A stretch of 16,638 bases of DNA from Bryobacterales bacterium (GCA_025353235.1 JANXQZ010000040.1:1-16638), one strand, 5' to 3'; positions 1-7,809 are shown, numbered from the stretch's first letter. The notes: generated by a model from the letters alone, not told the origin. Numbers and translations: made by a program.

Positions 1-774
1 GGCGGCACCCTGCCCTTGGTGTTCAATCATACCTTTGCGTTTGTGAACGAAGGGGCGCGTTTCTACCGGCTTCAAGTGGACGGAGTGGACCAATCAACCG
101 TGCCCTTCACGGACTATAAATACAACAGCGTGACCGGGCACGACGACGCAGTGGTGAACCCTCCCTCCGGCGTGGCGGATTACGAGGTTCGCGACGATAT
201 CAATTTGTGGCCGATTCATCCCACGCTCGGACTCTACTATGACACCACTCCGCTTACCGACGGGTTGCACACATTGAGCTTCCGTCTCTTCAACGGCGCG
301 CACGTTGAGATAGGCGCGGCGAATAACGCGGGCCGCTCGCTCACGCTTCTGATCGATAATAAGGAGCCGATCGCCCAGATCGAGAACGTGTTTCACGCGG
401 GCGTGGTAGTGCCGACTTGCTCGATTGTTCACATTGCCGGCAAGGACGATTGGACTTTCGAAATCACCGCCAGCCAGTCGAATCAGCACTTGCGAACGTG
501 GATACTGTATGCGGTGTGGGGCGACAACAAATCCGATGGCGTCGATAGCGCATCCTACGTTCCGGTTCCGTCGCGTTTGTGGGCAGGAATTACCAATGCT
601 ATCGTTCCGGCACCCATGCCGCCGAAAGCTCCTTGGCACGCAGCCGTAGCAGGGGATCCAAGTTCTACCAGTTGCGCCCACACTTTCATCCTGTTGGTTT
701 ATGATCGGGTGATCGACGGAATCGACTTCATCCACTCTGCGGAGTGGACGAGATCGATCACCATTCTGCCCTAG
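1..774 (+). CDS. Unrecognised, probably exported protein, C-terminal part (5' end outside window)
   Basis: The reading frame is open from the first base of the window to a TAG stop at 772-774, so at least 257 residues are present and the true start lies upstream. I do not recognise the family. The visible part is rich in beta-type segments with aromatic residues (for example FAFVNEGARFYRLQVDG and LHTLSFRLFNG), has only two cysteines, and lacks membrane helices. The pattern 'DG-LHTLSFRLF' followed by 'LLIDNKEP' resembles the end of Ig-like modules that present an extended sheet, like those in the large surface protein that converges on it. An extracytoplasmic location is therefore likely, but this is an inference. 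No catalytic motif was found. Codon use looks typical of the neighbours. Confidence 0.7.
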   Translation, partial: GGTLPLVFNHTFAFVNEGARFYRLQVDGVDQSTVPFTDYKYNSVTGHDDAVVNPPSGVADYEVRDDINLWPIHPTLGLYYDTTPLTDGLHTLSFRLFNGAHVEIGAANNAGRSLTLLIDNKEPIAQIENVFHAGVVVPTCSIVHIAGKDDWTFEITASQSNQHLRTWILYAVWGDNKSDGVDSASYVPVPSRLWAGITNAIVPAPMPPKAPWHAAVAGDPSSTSCAHTFILLVYDRVIDGIDFIHSAEWTRSITILP

Positions 775-793
775 AGCCATTCACCTGTCGAAC

Positions 794-823
794 AGCCCGG
801 CCGCCGCAATTTTCGGCCGGGCT
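794..823. terminator. Perfect hairpin between two convergent genes
   Basis: A perfect 10-bp inverted repeat (AGCCCGGCCG at 794-803 and its complement at 814-823) encloses a 10-nt loop and sits exactly between two convergent genes. Its right arm overlaps the stop codon of the minus-strand surface protein by two bases. There is no T-run on either strand, so it is not a canonical intrinsic terminator, but position and strength suggest a bidirectional transcription stop or 3'-end stabiliser. Confidence 0.6.
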
Positions 824-1100
824 AAGGATTGGCCACCGTGATGCTAATGTTGGCCGTATGTACGACATGTCCCACGTCGGTAGCCGTTAAAGCTAGTGTG
901 TGAGATCCGCTCCTCATATACGGCGTGTTCAGAAGCGTATCGTAGCCCGACGAACCCCAATACAGCCTCTGCGGAGTTCCACCGTCGACGGATAGCGTGA
1001 TTCCGGCGTTGTCGTCCACCGAGAATGTCATGCCGGCCCTGACGTCAAGCAGGCCGGAAACGGTCTGGCCATTGGCGGGATAGACGAAGTACAGGGGCGT
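822..1100 (-). repeat. Ig-like module copy 3 (C-terminal) of the surface protein
   Basis: One of three homologous segments of about 90 codons in the surface protein gene; the others are at 2053-2321 and 2449-2720. All begin with (T)P-(L/V)YF and GQTVSGL, carry YW-S-GYDTL in the middle, and end in an I/V-T-V strand. The similarity is visible in both protein and DNA. The architecture resembles bacterial Ig-like (Big) domains; the exact subfamily cannot be fixed by eye. Confidence 0.75.
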
Positions 1101-3566
1101 CGCGGAAACCGGCGGCGGGATCGGGGTCGGAGTCGGAGTCGGCAGGGGAGTAGGAGTGGGCGATGGGGCCACGCCCAGTGTGAACGACACCGCCGAACCG
1201 GGAAGCTGCACGTCCGATGCGCCTGACGTGTCAGTCAAATCGGCTGCCCAGACCCAGGCCTGATGCGTTTTGCCGTCCGAGTAAGAGGCTGGCAGCTTGT
1301 AGTGGAATCCATGATTTCCTTTGCCGGAGACGGCATCCGATGCCGTAAGAATTGTGATAGGAGGCGAGCCTGCCCCGCCGTTGATCACATTCAGCAATAA
1401 AACCACGTGCCCCGCGCTCCGCGAATCGCTTCCTCCCACTCCGCAGAATTTTTCGGAACTAGCGCCGTAGGGGTTGCCTCCGCCCCCCGTGTCTCCGGGA
1501 GTGTAGTAGCAATGCGCATTGGCGGCCAGCCAGTTGATGGATGCATCGAACGGATCGGGTATCTGCCCGCTCGGCAACCTCGGCGGCAAGTAACCGGGAT
1601 TGCAGTTAATGGCAGCGGTGCCTTTCCAATCCGCGTGATAGCATTTGCCGTCCACTCCCAGATAGTCGATCTGTCCCACAAACTGGCGGTTGATGGTGGC
1701 GCAGGCGAGGTTGGGCGGCAGCAAAAGCAAACCCAAATTCTGGGTGATCAAATCGAGGTGGCAAACGTCGCCGTTCGGTGTGAGCGGTGGGTTATTGGGG
1801 TCAATTGGGGGAATTATCGGCGCGACGATGGGAGTGCCGGTGCCTGCGTTGCTGTCGATATAGATTCGCACCTGCACAGGCAACGAAAGGTTGTCTGGAT
1901 CTTCCGCCCATCCGCTCACTGTCCCGTCCGTGGCAACGCCGTCTAAATTGCCAACTGGCTTTTGGTTGCCGGGAACCGGGGTTGGCGTTGGCGTCGGGGT
2001 AGGGCCTGGATTCGGGGTGGGTGTTGGCACCGGGGGTGGTGGCGTAACAATGTTGGACACCGTAATCGTCACCGTAGCCGTGTACGTGCTTCCGCCCAGA
2101 TCCTTGGCCGTCAAGGTCATCGTGTGCGATCCGTCGCCCAGGCTGGAAGTGCTGAGCAAGGTGTCGTATCCGCTCGAACTCCAATACAGGCGCTGCGGCG
2201 GCCTTCCGTCCAGGGAAAGTCTTATGCCAGCGCCGTCGTCCACGGTGAACGTCATGCCGGCTTTGACGTCGAATAGCCCGGAAACGGTTTGGCCGTTGGT
2301 GGGCGAAGCAAAATAAAGCGGCGAGATCACTGGAGGCGGGGCGGGAGTTGGAGTCGGTGTGGGTATAGGGGTCGGAGTTGGAGTTGGAGTGGGTGTGGGG
2401 GTTGGTGTGGGCGTCGGGGTGGGAGTGGGAACCGGCACGGGAACCAAGCTAGCCACAGAAACTGTGATTGTGGACGTGTACGGGTTGCCGCTCAGGTCGT
2501 ACGCTCTTAGGGTGAACGTGTGCGGTCCAACGCTCAGGACAGCCGTGTTGATCAAGGTATCGTAGCCCGCCGCGCTCCAGTAAAGCTTTGTCGGAGGCCT
2601 CCCGTCCAAAATCAGGGTAATGCCTGCGCTCTCGTTTATGGAAGGAGCCACGCCGGCTCTTACGTCGAGCAAACCGGAAACAGTTTGACCGTCGGCGGGC
2701 GCGACAAAATACACCGGTGTCGAGGCGGCAGCAGCCGTAGCTTCCGGTGCGGCAGCCAGATAATTCCTGTACGGCTCCGAATTGATTCTATTGTTGACGA
2801 TCGTTAGATTGTCGCTGTCAAAAAGCTCCAGATCGGTGTCGAGCGTGTTTCCGGTTATCGAGACGTGGGCGCTGCTCCGCACGCGCATCACTCCCCCGTT
2901 GACCGAGTTATTCGCAAACGAGCCATAAGGGCTATTCTGAATCGATACCGCGGGCGAACCCGGCTTCTTTTTGTTGTCCAGCGCGCCTATTTTGCAGTTC
3001 GCAATCGAATAGCGGGCGGCCTCGCCGATGGTCATTGCCGAGAAGCCGAAACCTCTGCAATCCAGCAGCACGTTTGACACATCGTGGATGCTGATGCACG
3101 CCGTGCCAGTAGAGGCTAAATCGGCATTGAGCGAGTAGGTGCCGCTCCGGGTAATTTCACCGCAAGAGGTAAGTGCTATGGGAACGGCGGCGCGGTGTTG
3201 AGGAGCCTGCTCACTTACAGGCTCAATGGCAGACATCGTCACGTCGAGCCTCAAACCACTGCCGGCGCTTAGCGGGTCATCTGGACTTACAAACGTGCTT
3301 GTATATTGCCGGAAGCCGGGAGCATCGCCTGCGATCGTATAAAGTCCGGAAGGCAGGGTTCCCAAGTCGAAGCTGCCGTCCTGCCTGGAAATCGCGCGAT
3401 GGGTCCGTGTAGGGCCGACGCCGTGCACGGTGATCGTGGCGCCAGGCAGCGGCAAGCCAGTGGCATCCAGCACGGCCCCTCGAATTTCGCCGCGGCCATG
3501 CATCTGAGCTAATCCAGCGCACGAAAACGCGAGCATCAGCGCGCCGCAGCGCGTGAGCTTGGTCAT
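822..3566 (-). CDS. Large modular secreted/surface protein: carboxypeptidase-regulatory domain, beta-helix-like segment, three Ig-like modules on Pro-Thr linkers
   Basis: This protein of 914 residues is probably exported and displayed at the cell surface. The start at 3566 is chosen because GGAGGTAG lies just upstream and the next residues form a signal peptide (about 1-21). Domains in order: a carboxypeptidase-regulatory-like beta sandwich (about 26-112); a segment of short asparagine-rich repeats resembling a right-handed beta-helix (about 145-262; for example VSITGNTL, LTIVNNRI); Ig-like module 1 (283-373); a long Pro-Thr linker (about 376-414); Ig module 2 (416-504); a linker (509-531); a cysteine-containing region (about 532-795) that opens with GWAEDPD and closes with GNHGFHYKLP; a linker; and Ig module 3 (823-914) at the very end. 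The modules share GQTVSGL-DV, YW-S-GYDTL and SHT-LT. No enzyme motif or sortase/PEP-CTERM anchor was seen. A glycan-binding or adhesive role is an inference. Confidence 0.8.
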   Translation of the reverse strand: MTKLTRCGALMLAFSCAGLAQMHGRGEIRGAVLDATGLPLPGATITVHGVGPTRTHRAISRQDGSFDLGTLPSGLYTIAGDAPGFRQYTSTFVSPDDPLSAGSGLRLDVTMSAIEPVSEQAPQHRAAVPIALTSCGEITRSGTYSLNADLASTGTACISIHDVSNVLLDCRGFGFSAMTIGEAARYSIANCKIGALDNKKKPGSPAVSIQNSPYGSFANNSVNGGVMRVRSSAHVSITGNTLDTDLELFDSDNLTIVNNRINSEPYRNYLAAAPEATAAAASTPVYFVAPADGQTVSGLLDVRAGVAPSINESAGITLILDGRPPTKLYWSAAGYDTLINTAVLSVGPHTFTLRAYDLSGNPYTSTITVSVASLVPVPVPTPTPTPTPTPTPTPTPTPTPIPTPTPTPAPPPVISPLYFASPTNGQTVSGLFDVKAGMTFTVDDGAGIRLSLDGRPPQRLYWSSSGYDTLLSTSSLGDGSHTMTLTAKDLGGSTYTATVTITVSNIVTPPPPVPTPTPNPGPTPTPTPTPVPGNQKPVGNLDGVATDGTVSGWAEDPDNLSLPVQVRIYIDSNAGTGTPIVAPIIPPIDPNNPPLTPNGDVCHLDLITQNLGLLLLPPNLACATINRQFVGQIDYLGVDGKCYHADWKGTAAINCNPGYLPPRLPSGQIPDPFDASINWLAANAHCYYTPGDTGGGGNPYGASSEKFCGVGGSDSRSAGHVVLLLNVINGGAGSPPITILTASDAVSGKGNHGFHYKLPASYSDGKTHQAWVWAADLTDTSGASDVQLPGSAVSFTLGVAPSPTPTPLPTPTPTPIPPPVSATPLYFVYPANGQTVSGLLDVRAGMTFSVDDNAGITLSVDGGTPQRLYWGSSGYDTLLNTPYMRSGSHTLALTATDVGHVVHTANISITVANP
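2053..2321 (-). repeat. Ig-like module copy 2 of the surface protein
   Basis: The middle copy of the three homologous modules. It is closest to the C-terminal copy: the GMTF-VDD and RPPQRLYW stretches are nearly shared. Pro-Thr linkers flank it on both sides. Confidence 0.75.
2341..2434 (-). repeat. Hexanucleotide-type repeat encoding the long Pro-Thr linker
   Basis: A low-complexity tract on the plus strand is built of GGTGTG, GGAGTT and GGCGTC-like six-base units. Read on the minus strand these are alternating Pro and Thr codons (PTPTPTP). Shorter tracts of the same kind occur near 1101-1166 and 1975-2040. Six-base units keep the reading frame, so gain or loss of units would only change linker length. 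Confidence 0.85.
2449..2720 (-). repeat. Ig-like module copy 1 of the surface protein
   Basis: The first copy of the module and the most divergent: GVAPSINESAG replaces the GMTF-VDD stretch of the others. It follows an alanine-rich hinge after the beta-helix-like region and leads into the long Pro-Thr linker. Confidence 0.7.
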
Positions 3567-3839
3567 ACCTCTACCTCCGCGCAAGAATTTACTCCTACGC
3601 TGAAGCGTCACGGACAGACGCCCGCTCCACCCCGTTCAGATTTTGTGTTCTTAATGATTCTAGCTTGTTTTACTCCCATTTTCAGATCTATTTCGCTCCC
3701 TAAGCTCTTAACCCTAGGCATGTTCTCGGTGAATTCCGTAGCCCAACTTAGGAGGTTGGCTGAGCTTCGCGGCGGATCTGTATTTTATATTTCAGTGCGG
3801 GAGCGCAATGCGGAGAAGTTGGTTGAAGCTCTCCGGGTA
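3567..3839. other. Intergenic region, 273 bases
   Basis: The gap between the DUF262 gene and the surface-protein gene, both on the minus strand. It is more AT-rich than its flanks. I see the surface-protein ribosome binding site at its left end, a minor ACGCT-GA-AGCGT mini-hairpin near 3597-3608, and no convincing consensus promoter, terminator or small gene. Confidence 0.5.
3571..3578 (-). promoter_or_regulatory. Strong Shine-Dalgarno that fixes the surface-protein start
   Basis: Read on the minus strand, GGAGGTAG lies four bases before the ATG at 3566. A longer in-frame start at 3611 would add 15 basic residues ahead of a clean signal peptide and has no comparable site. Confidence 0.7.
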
Positions 3840-4934
3840 CTACGGGATATCCGCGAATGCAGCGGTGGCGAGGTCCAGCCGCTTAGCGACACTCTCCTCA
3901 TCTGCGGTAGCTCGTTCAGTAACTGCGAGAAAATCAGGGTTGACGAGAAGGGCAGTGTACATCTTATTCAGCAGATCAAGGTTCACGAGAGGTCCTCGCG
4001 CGAGACGCCGGGCAATTCCGACCATAACCGAATCGAAAACTGCAGCGTTGAGAACGCGAGCCAATCTAAATGCGCGCTTCCCAATGCTCTGGTGAATTGT
4101 CTCCATGGCCTGGGTGAACTCCGATCTCATTTTCTCTTTTGGGACTGCGGTCAGGTGCCTATTCCTTCCCATGAAGTCATTCAAGAATCCTTTCATCGGT
4201 CGGCTATACTGACCGGAATCGTGGTACAACGCGAAGAAGCGTAAAATCAGTTCTTGATCTCGCATCAGACTGTTTACGGGACCATAAATTGCTCGCCAGG
4301 AAGCGCCTGCGTTCAATTCCTTGAGAAAGTCACTCAACTCACCATGGTGAATCGCAGTTCTTATCTCTTGTGGAGTAAGCGAAACTCCACTTGTGTTCAG
4401 ACGCTCAAAGATGTGATAGATGCTACTGTCATCGTCTGAGGGTTGGTCCTGCTTCACGATGATTGCGTGTACGATGGAATCATCCAACCGTCGGCGATCA
4501 TCCGAAGCGAGACTCTTGTAGGTAGCGCCCTCGAACTTGCTAATCACTCCTTTGAGAGAAAATTCTTTGCGTGTCAGCGGCCAAATCCCTTCGTAGAAAT
4601 AGCGGAGTGTCGACAGACGCTGCTGACCATCGATTACAAGTAACCTTTGTGTTTCATGCTCCCTGGAAAGAAAAATACTCGGCACTGGTAGACCCAGTAA
4701 CAGGGATTCAACGAAACGAGACGCCTCTCGAAGCGACCAGACATAACCGCGTTGAAATGTTGGAACGATGATGTCCCCCGACGACATGCGCCGAATTAAG
4801 CCGTCTACCGGGTGATCCGCGCCGTAGCTCGTGATTGAGTACCGAAAGGGCACCACCTCATCTGCTTCATCAAGGTTTTCGTCAATCTCCTGTTCGCCTT
4901 GCAAGAGCAAGTCTTTCTGGTATGGTGTAAGCAT
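3840..4934 (-). CDS. DUF262 domain protein (ParB/sulfiredoxin fold, GmrS-like)
   Basis: This protein of 364 residues belongs to the DUF262 family. Visible hallmarks, numbered from the ATG at 4934, are PTFQRGYVW (58-66), the LLGLPVP helix end, the nucleotide-handling motif DGQQR (102-106) and FERLNTSGVSLTPQEIR (176-192). The remaining C-terminal half is helical and lacks the DUF1524 HNH nuclease domain found in full GmrSD or SspE proteins. Family members with known roles sense or restrict modified DNA in an NTP-dependent way; the function of this solo version is unknown. The gene overlaps the 3' end of the upstream phosphoribosyltransferase by 53 bases, so translational coupling is likely. An earlier ATG at 5030 has a good GAGGAG site six bases upstream but would extend the overlap to 149 bases. 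I prefer 4934 because the leader ahead of PFRYSITSYGAD then has the usual family length. Local GC is lower than in the flanking genes. Confidence 0.85.
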   Translation of the reverse strand: MLTPYQKDLLLQGEQEIDENLDEADEVVPFRYSITSYGADHPVDGLIRRMSSGDIIVPTFQRGYVWSLREASRFVESLLLGLPVPSIFLSREHETQRLLVIDGQQRLSTLRYFYEGIWPLTRKEFSLKGVISKFEGATYKSLASDDRRRLDDSIVHAIIVKQDQPSDDDSSIYHIFERLNTSGVSLTPQEIRTAIHHGELSDFLKELNAGASWRAIYGPVNSLMRDQELILRFFALYHDSGQYSRPMKGFLNDFMGRNRHLTAVPKEKMRSEFTQAMETIHQSIGKRAFRLARVLNAAVFDSVMVGIARRLARGPLVNLDLLNKMYTALLVNPDFLAVTERATADEESVAKRLDLATAAFADIP

Positions 4935-5454
4935 CGTCGACTCGGGCGAGGTAGTGGGCTTCCGACTCAGTGAGTCTTTCAAAGCGGTAGCCGAAAGTAG
5001 TAAGCCACCATTCTTCAAACCAGTTTGCATGTTTTCTCCTCAACCCTTGTAACGTATTTTCCAGAGGCGTCAGCTTTGCCGAGTACGATTTGCCTGCAAG
5101 GGCCGTGGCTCCTATCACTCGGCCTCCACGTGATTCAACGAATCCTTTGAGATTGGCGATCGTCCCGCCCTGGCCAATGAAGTCGTCTACGATCAAATAA
5201 TCGACACGCGCCACGTTGCCGTCAAAGATAGCAGGAAACGCAAGTCTGTGATAGCCGTCTGCGCCCGTATGAATAACCCGGTTGATCTGGATCACTTCAT
5301 GCGATACAGAAAGATCAAAGACCGCCGAAAGTTTTCGCGCGAAGACTCTCGGGATCACGTTCATCCCCTCAGATTCAAGCGCGTGTACGGGAAGGAGTAA
5401 CGGATGCGACGATCCCAGGAGCGCCCTGAGTCCATCAAGATTTGCTATCTCCAT
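4882..5454 (-). CDS. Type I phosphoribosyltransferase domain protein
   Basis: This protein of 190 residues has the PRPP-binding loop of type I phosphoribosyltransferases: a hydrophobic strand, then VDDFIGQGGT (89-98 from the ATG at 5454), with the usual acidic pair and the glycine-rich turn. Ahead of it lies NRVIHTGADGYHRL, and after it a LAGKSYSAKL segment, so the Rossmann-like core is complete. The base or acceptor it uses cannot be read from sequence; it is not an obvious pyrE, apt, hpt or upp product. Sites upstream are weak. An in-frame TTG at 5469 would add five residues, and no other start exists before a stop at 5548-5550. It heads a two-gene unit with the DUF262 gene and overlaps it, which implies a joint function, possibly DNA/nucleotide modification or defence (inference). 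Confidence 0.8.
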   Translation of the reverse strand: MEIANLDGLRALLGSSHPLLLPVHALESEGMNVIPRVFARKLSAVFDLSVSHEVIQINRVIHTGADGYHRLAFPAIFDGNVARVDYLIVDDFIGQGGTIANLKGFVESRGGRVIGATALAGKSYSAKLTPLENTLQGLRRKHANWFEEWWLTTFGYRFERLTESEAHYLARVDDAYTIPERLALARRTGD

Positions 5455-5584
5455 GGAATCTTCAAGCAAGCCTTCGGCGGCCCGGGTTTCCCCATCCTTT
5501 GCCCTTGAGTAGAGGGGGTGACTTGATGAACCGCTCGCCCGAATGGATTACGACATCAGGGAAGTCGCCCCAAGCTGTCCGGCG

Positions 5585-5613
5585 AAGATACTCTCTCTCT
5601 GCCGTTAAGTCCA
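5585..5613 (-). promoter_or_regulatory. Possible sigma70-type promoter for the phosphoribosyltransferase-DUF262 unit
   Basis: On the minus strand TGGACT (4/6 to the -35 consensus), a 17-base spacer and TATCTT (4/6 to the -10 consensus) stand about 130 bases before the start codon. The match is weak, and only the correct spacing and position recommend it. Confidence 0.25.
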
Positions 5614-5623
5614 TTTCTCATCA

Positions 5624-5657
5624 GGGGCGACCCATCATGAGTCGCCCCGACAAAATA
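5624..5657 (-). terminator. Hairpin plus conserved TATTTTGT box after katE
   Basis: A perfect 8-bp stem (GGGGCGAC at 5624-5631, GTCGCCCC at 5641-5648) with a 9-base loop begins 13 bases after the katE stop. On the katE strand TATTTTGT immediately precedes the stem. The same arrangement follows msrB at 9441-9475. There is no T-run after the stem, so it may be a 3'-end processing or protection element or a dispersed repeat, not a classic terminator. Confidence 0.5.
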
Positions 5658-5661
5658 AAGC

Positions 5662-7743
5662 CTAGTCGCTAGCTCGTTCCCATACTCTGCCGTTGCGGGC
5701 GAACTCTAGAAACGCCCCCAGATCATGCGACTTCCCGATCTCGGTGACGCCAACCTCCCCGCCCACGTGCGCCTTCGCTGTCAAACTTGGCACTCCCGAA
5801 AGCGCGATCGCCTTCAGATGCCGGTTCGCATCCATTAGGAAACTGACCGCATCGGGATTAGACGTTAAGGTCTTATCCCCTGCCGGTCCCGCCAGAATGG
5901 CCACTGCATCGAACATCACCGAGGGTCCGCCGGAAAGCGCCATGTCGGCTGGGTGCTTGAGACCCGCCGAGTCCTCCGCGCCGCCCACCTTGACCGAGAT
6001 CAGCGCAGCAGCCGCTCCTTCCTTGGCGATAGCCGCAACCAGCGCGTCTTTTAGTTTGTCATCGAAGCCAGCCGCGAGCAGTACGCCAATTTTTCTACCC
6101 TTCAGCGTAGGCGCATATTTGCCGTACAATCGCAAAGCCGGGCTCAGCGCCACATCCTTCGGCATCAATCCGGCCGTGATCTTCTCGGCCTGACCTGTCA
6201 TCCCGAGTTCGTCGGCGACCTTGCTTCCCAGGCTCGTATCGATGATGTCGAGATGGCCGAGCATCCGCTTCCGAATCTCCACGATGTCTACTTTGCTGAG
6301 TTCGAAAGTTAACGCCTTAACGATGTGCTTTTGCTCCTGCGGTGTCACCGAGCGGAAGAACATGCGCGCCTGAGAATAATGATCGGCGAAAGACTCCGCT
6401 CGCAAGCGAACTTTGGTGCCCTCCACCGGAATGGGCGCCGTGTGGAATCCACGCGAAGTTTCCCGAGGCCCATGTAGGTCAATCGAGTTCGGCTCGTAGT
6501 TGCCCCGGCCTTTCGGCACTTCCATCTGCATATGGCCATCGCGCTGCAGATTGGCGAACGGGCACTTCGGACGGTTGATCGGGAGCTCATGGAAATTGGG
6601 GGATCCCAATCTGCTGAGTTGCGTATCGAGATACGAAAAGAGCCGTCCCTGCAACAGCGGGTCCTCGCTAAAATCAATGCCGGGCACAACATGGCTGGGG
6701 CAGAAGGCAACCTGCTCCGTCTCCGCAAAGAAATTATCCGGGTTCCGGTCAAGCACCATTTTGCCGACCATTTCAATGGGTACGATCTCTTCTGGGATTA
6801 GCTTCGTGGCATCCAGGATGTCGAAGTCGAAGTCATCGGCCATCTTTTGATCGAGAAGCTGGAAGCCGAATTCCCACTCCGGATAGTTGCCTTTCGCAAT
6901 AGACTCGTACAAATCGCGTCGATGAAAATCCGGGTCGGCGCCGCTGATCTTAACCGCCTCATCCCACATGACTGCGGCGGTTCCCAGAATGGGGCGCCAG
7001 TGGAACTTAACGAACTTGAACTCTCCAGCGGCGTTCACCAGCCGAAAAGTGTTGACGCCGAAACCTTCCATCATCCGCAGCGATCGCGGAATAGCACGGT
7101 CCGACATCGCCCACATGATCATGTGCAGCGACTCCGGCATTAATGAGATAAAATCCCAAAAAGTATCGTGCGCCGATCCTGCTTGAGGATAGCCGCGGTC
7201 GGCTTCCATCTTGACGGAGTGAATCAAATCGGGAAACTTGATGGCGTCCTGAATGAAGAACACCGGAATGTTGTTCCCCACCAGGTCGAAGTTGCCCTGC
7301 TGCGTGTAGAACTTCACGGCGAATCCTCGTACATCGCGCGGCAGGTCCACCGATCCGGCTCCTCCGGCCACGGTCGAGAACCGCGCGAATACTGGCGTCC
7401 TTACTGCAGGGTCCGCCAGGAAAGCCGCGCTGGTCACGTGCGCCATGGATTTATAGGGCTGAAAATAGCCGTGCGCCGCAGAGCCTCTGGCATGTACAAT
7501 TCGCTCGGGGATGCGCTCATGATCGAAGTGAGTGATCTTTTCGCGCAGAATGAAATCTTCGAGCAGGGTGGGCCCTCGCCCGCCGCCCTTCAAGGAATTC
7601 TGGTTATCGGAAATAGGTAGGCCTTGGTTTGTTGTGAGGACGCTCCCTTTGCCTGATGCTTGCTGGTGCGTCTCGCCGCCTTTAGGCGTTTCCGGGCTGT
7701 GGTGTTTTGGTGTTTTGTCTCGCACGTCCCTAGAATAACTCAC
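5662..7743 (-). CDS. katE: Large-subunit monofunctional catalase, HPII type
   Basis: This haem catalase disproportionates hydrogen peroxide to water and oxygen in the cytoplasm. Counted from the GTG at 7743 (693 residues), it shows the catalytic histidine in [13 protein letters not shown] (His84), the distal asparagine in [11 protein letters not shown] (Asn157), and the haem-ligand tyrosine in [12 protein letters not shown] (Tyr371). Long stretches match E. coli HPII as I recall it (for example [20 protein letters not shown]). The C-terminal 150 or so residues (from about KGRKIGVLL) form the DJ-1/flavodoxin-like domain typical of large-subunit catalases. The cysteine in AFCPSH (Cys348) occupies the position of the HPII histidine that is crosslinked to the haem tyrosine. 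The start is uncertain: GTG at 7743 or 7725 are both weak, and the frame runs open to 7878, but that would overlap the divergent gene. The N-terminal arm is shorter than in E. coli. Confidence 0.95.
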   Translation of the reverse strand: MSYSRDVRDKTPKHHSPETPKGGETHQQASGKGSVLTTNQGLPISDNQNSLKGGGRGPTLLEDFILREKITHFDHERIPERIVHARGSAAHGYFQPYKSMAHVTSAAFLADPAVRTPVFARFSTVAGGAGSVDLPRDVRGFAVKFYTQQGNFDLVGNNIPVFFIQDAIKFPDLIHSVKMEADRGYPQAGSAHDTFWDFISLMPESLHMIMWAMSDRAIPRSLRMMEGFGVNTFRLVNAAGEFKFVKFHWRPILGTAAVMWDEAVKISGADPDFHRRDLYESIAKGNYPEWEFGFQLLDQKMADDFDFDILDATKLIPEEIVPIEMVGKMVLDRNPDNFFAETEQVAFCPSHVVPGIDFSEDPLLQGRLFSYLDTQLSRLGSPNFHELPINRPKCPFANLQRDGHMQMEVPKGRGNYEPNSIDLHGPRETSRGFHTAPIPVEGTKVRLRAESFADHYSQARMFFRSVTPQEQKHIVKALTFELSKVDIVEIRKRMLGHLDIIDTSLGSKVADELGMTGQAEKITAGLMPKDVALSPALRLYGKYAPTLKGRKIGVLLAAGFDDKLKDALVAAIAKEGAAAALISVKVGGAEDSAGLKHPADMALSGGPSVMFDAVAILAGPAGDKTLTSNPDAVSFLMDANRHLKAIALSGVPSLTAKAHVGGEVGVTEIGKSHDLGAFLEFARNGRVWERASD

Positions 7744-7809
7744 GTGTTCTACAACTGCCGGAGACGCTCCCAACCCTCGCGCAAACGCTTGCCGTAGAAG
7801 CGGACTAAG

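Larger units (their letters stand above)
5470..5661. other. Intergenic region between katE and the phosphoribosyltransferase gene
   Basis: About 190 bases hold the hairpin at 5624-5648, the weak promoter candidate, and a partial second copy of the hairpin motif: CATCAGGG at 5554-5561 and AGTCGCCCC at 5563-5571, matched by CATCAGGGG at 5619-5627 and AGTCGCCCC at 5640-5648. No coding potential is apparent. Confidence 0.5.

Noticed and set aside
94..780. Minus-strand reading frame of 228 codons opposite the first gene
   Set aside because: Arginine-rich shadow of a frame with better protein character; no domain, start site or upstream signal.
2341..2434. Short tandem units that resemble a CRISPR-like array
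   Set aside because: Units are six bases long with no spacers, and they encode the Pro-Thr linker.
1891..2565. Plus-strand frames with long Gly-Val repeats, which could be taken for a repeat protein
   Set aside because: They are the reverse reading of the Pro-Thr linker codons in the surface protein.
3795..3842. Continuation of the DUF262 frame for about 15 codons past its TAG, as if a stop had been gained
   Set aside because: The protein already ends where family members usually end (after the RLDLATAAF helix), and a 15-codon open stretch is expected by chance.
3645..4244. Plus-strand reading frame of 199 codons opposite the 3' end of the DUF262 gene
   Set aside because: It lies mostly antisense to a well-supported DUF262 gene, has no recognisable motif and no good ribosome site.
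3840..5030. Full GmrSD-type restriction enzyme
   Set aside because: Only the DUF262 half is present; no DUF1524 HNH nuclease motif follows within the gene or next to it.
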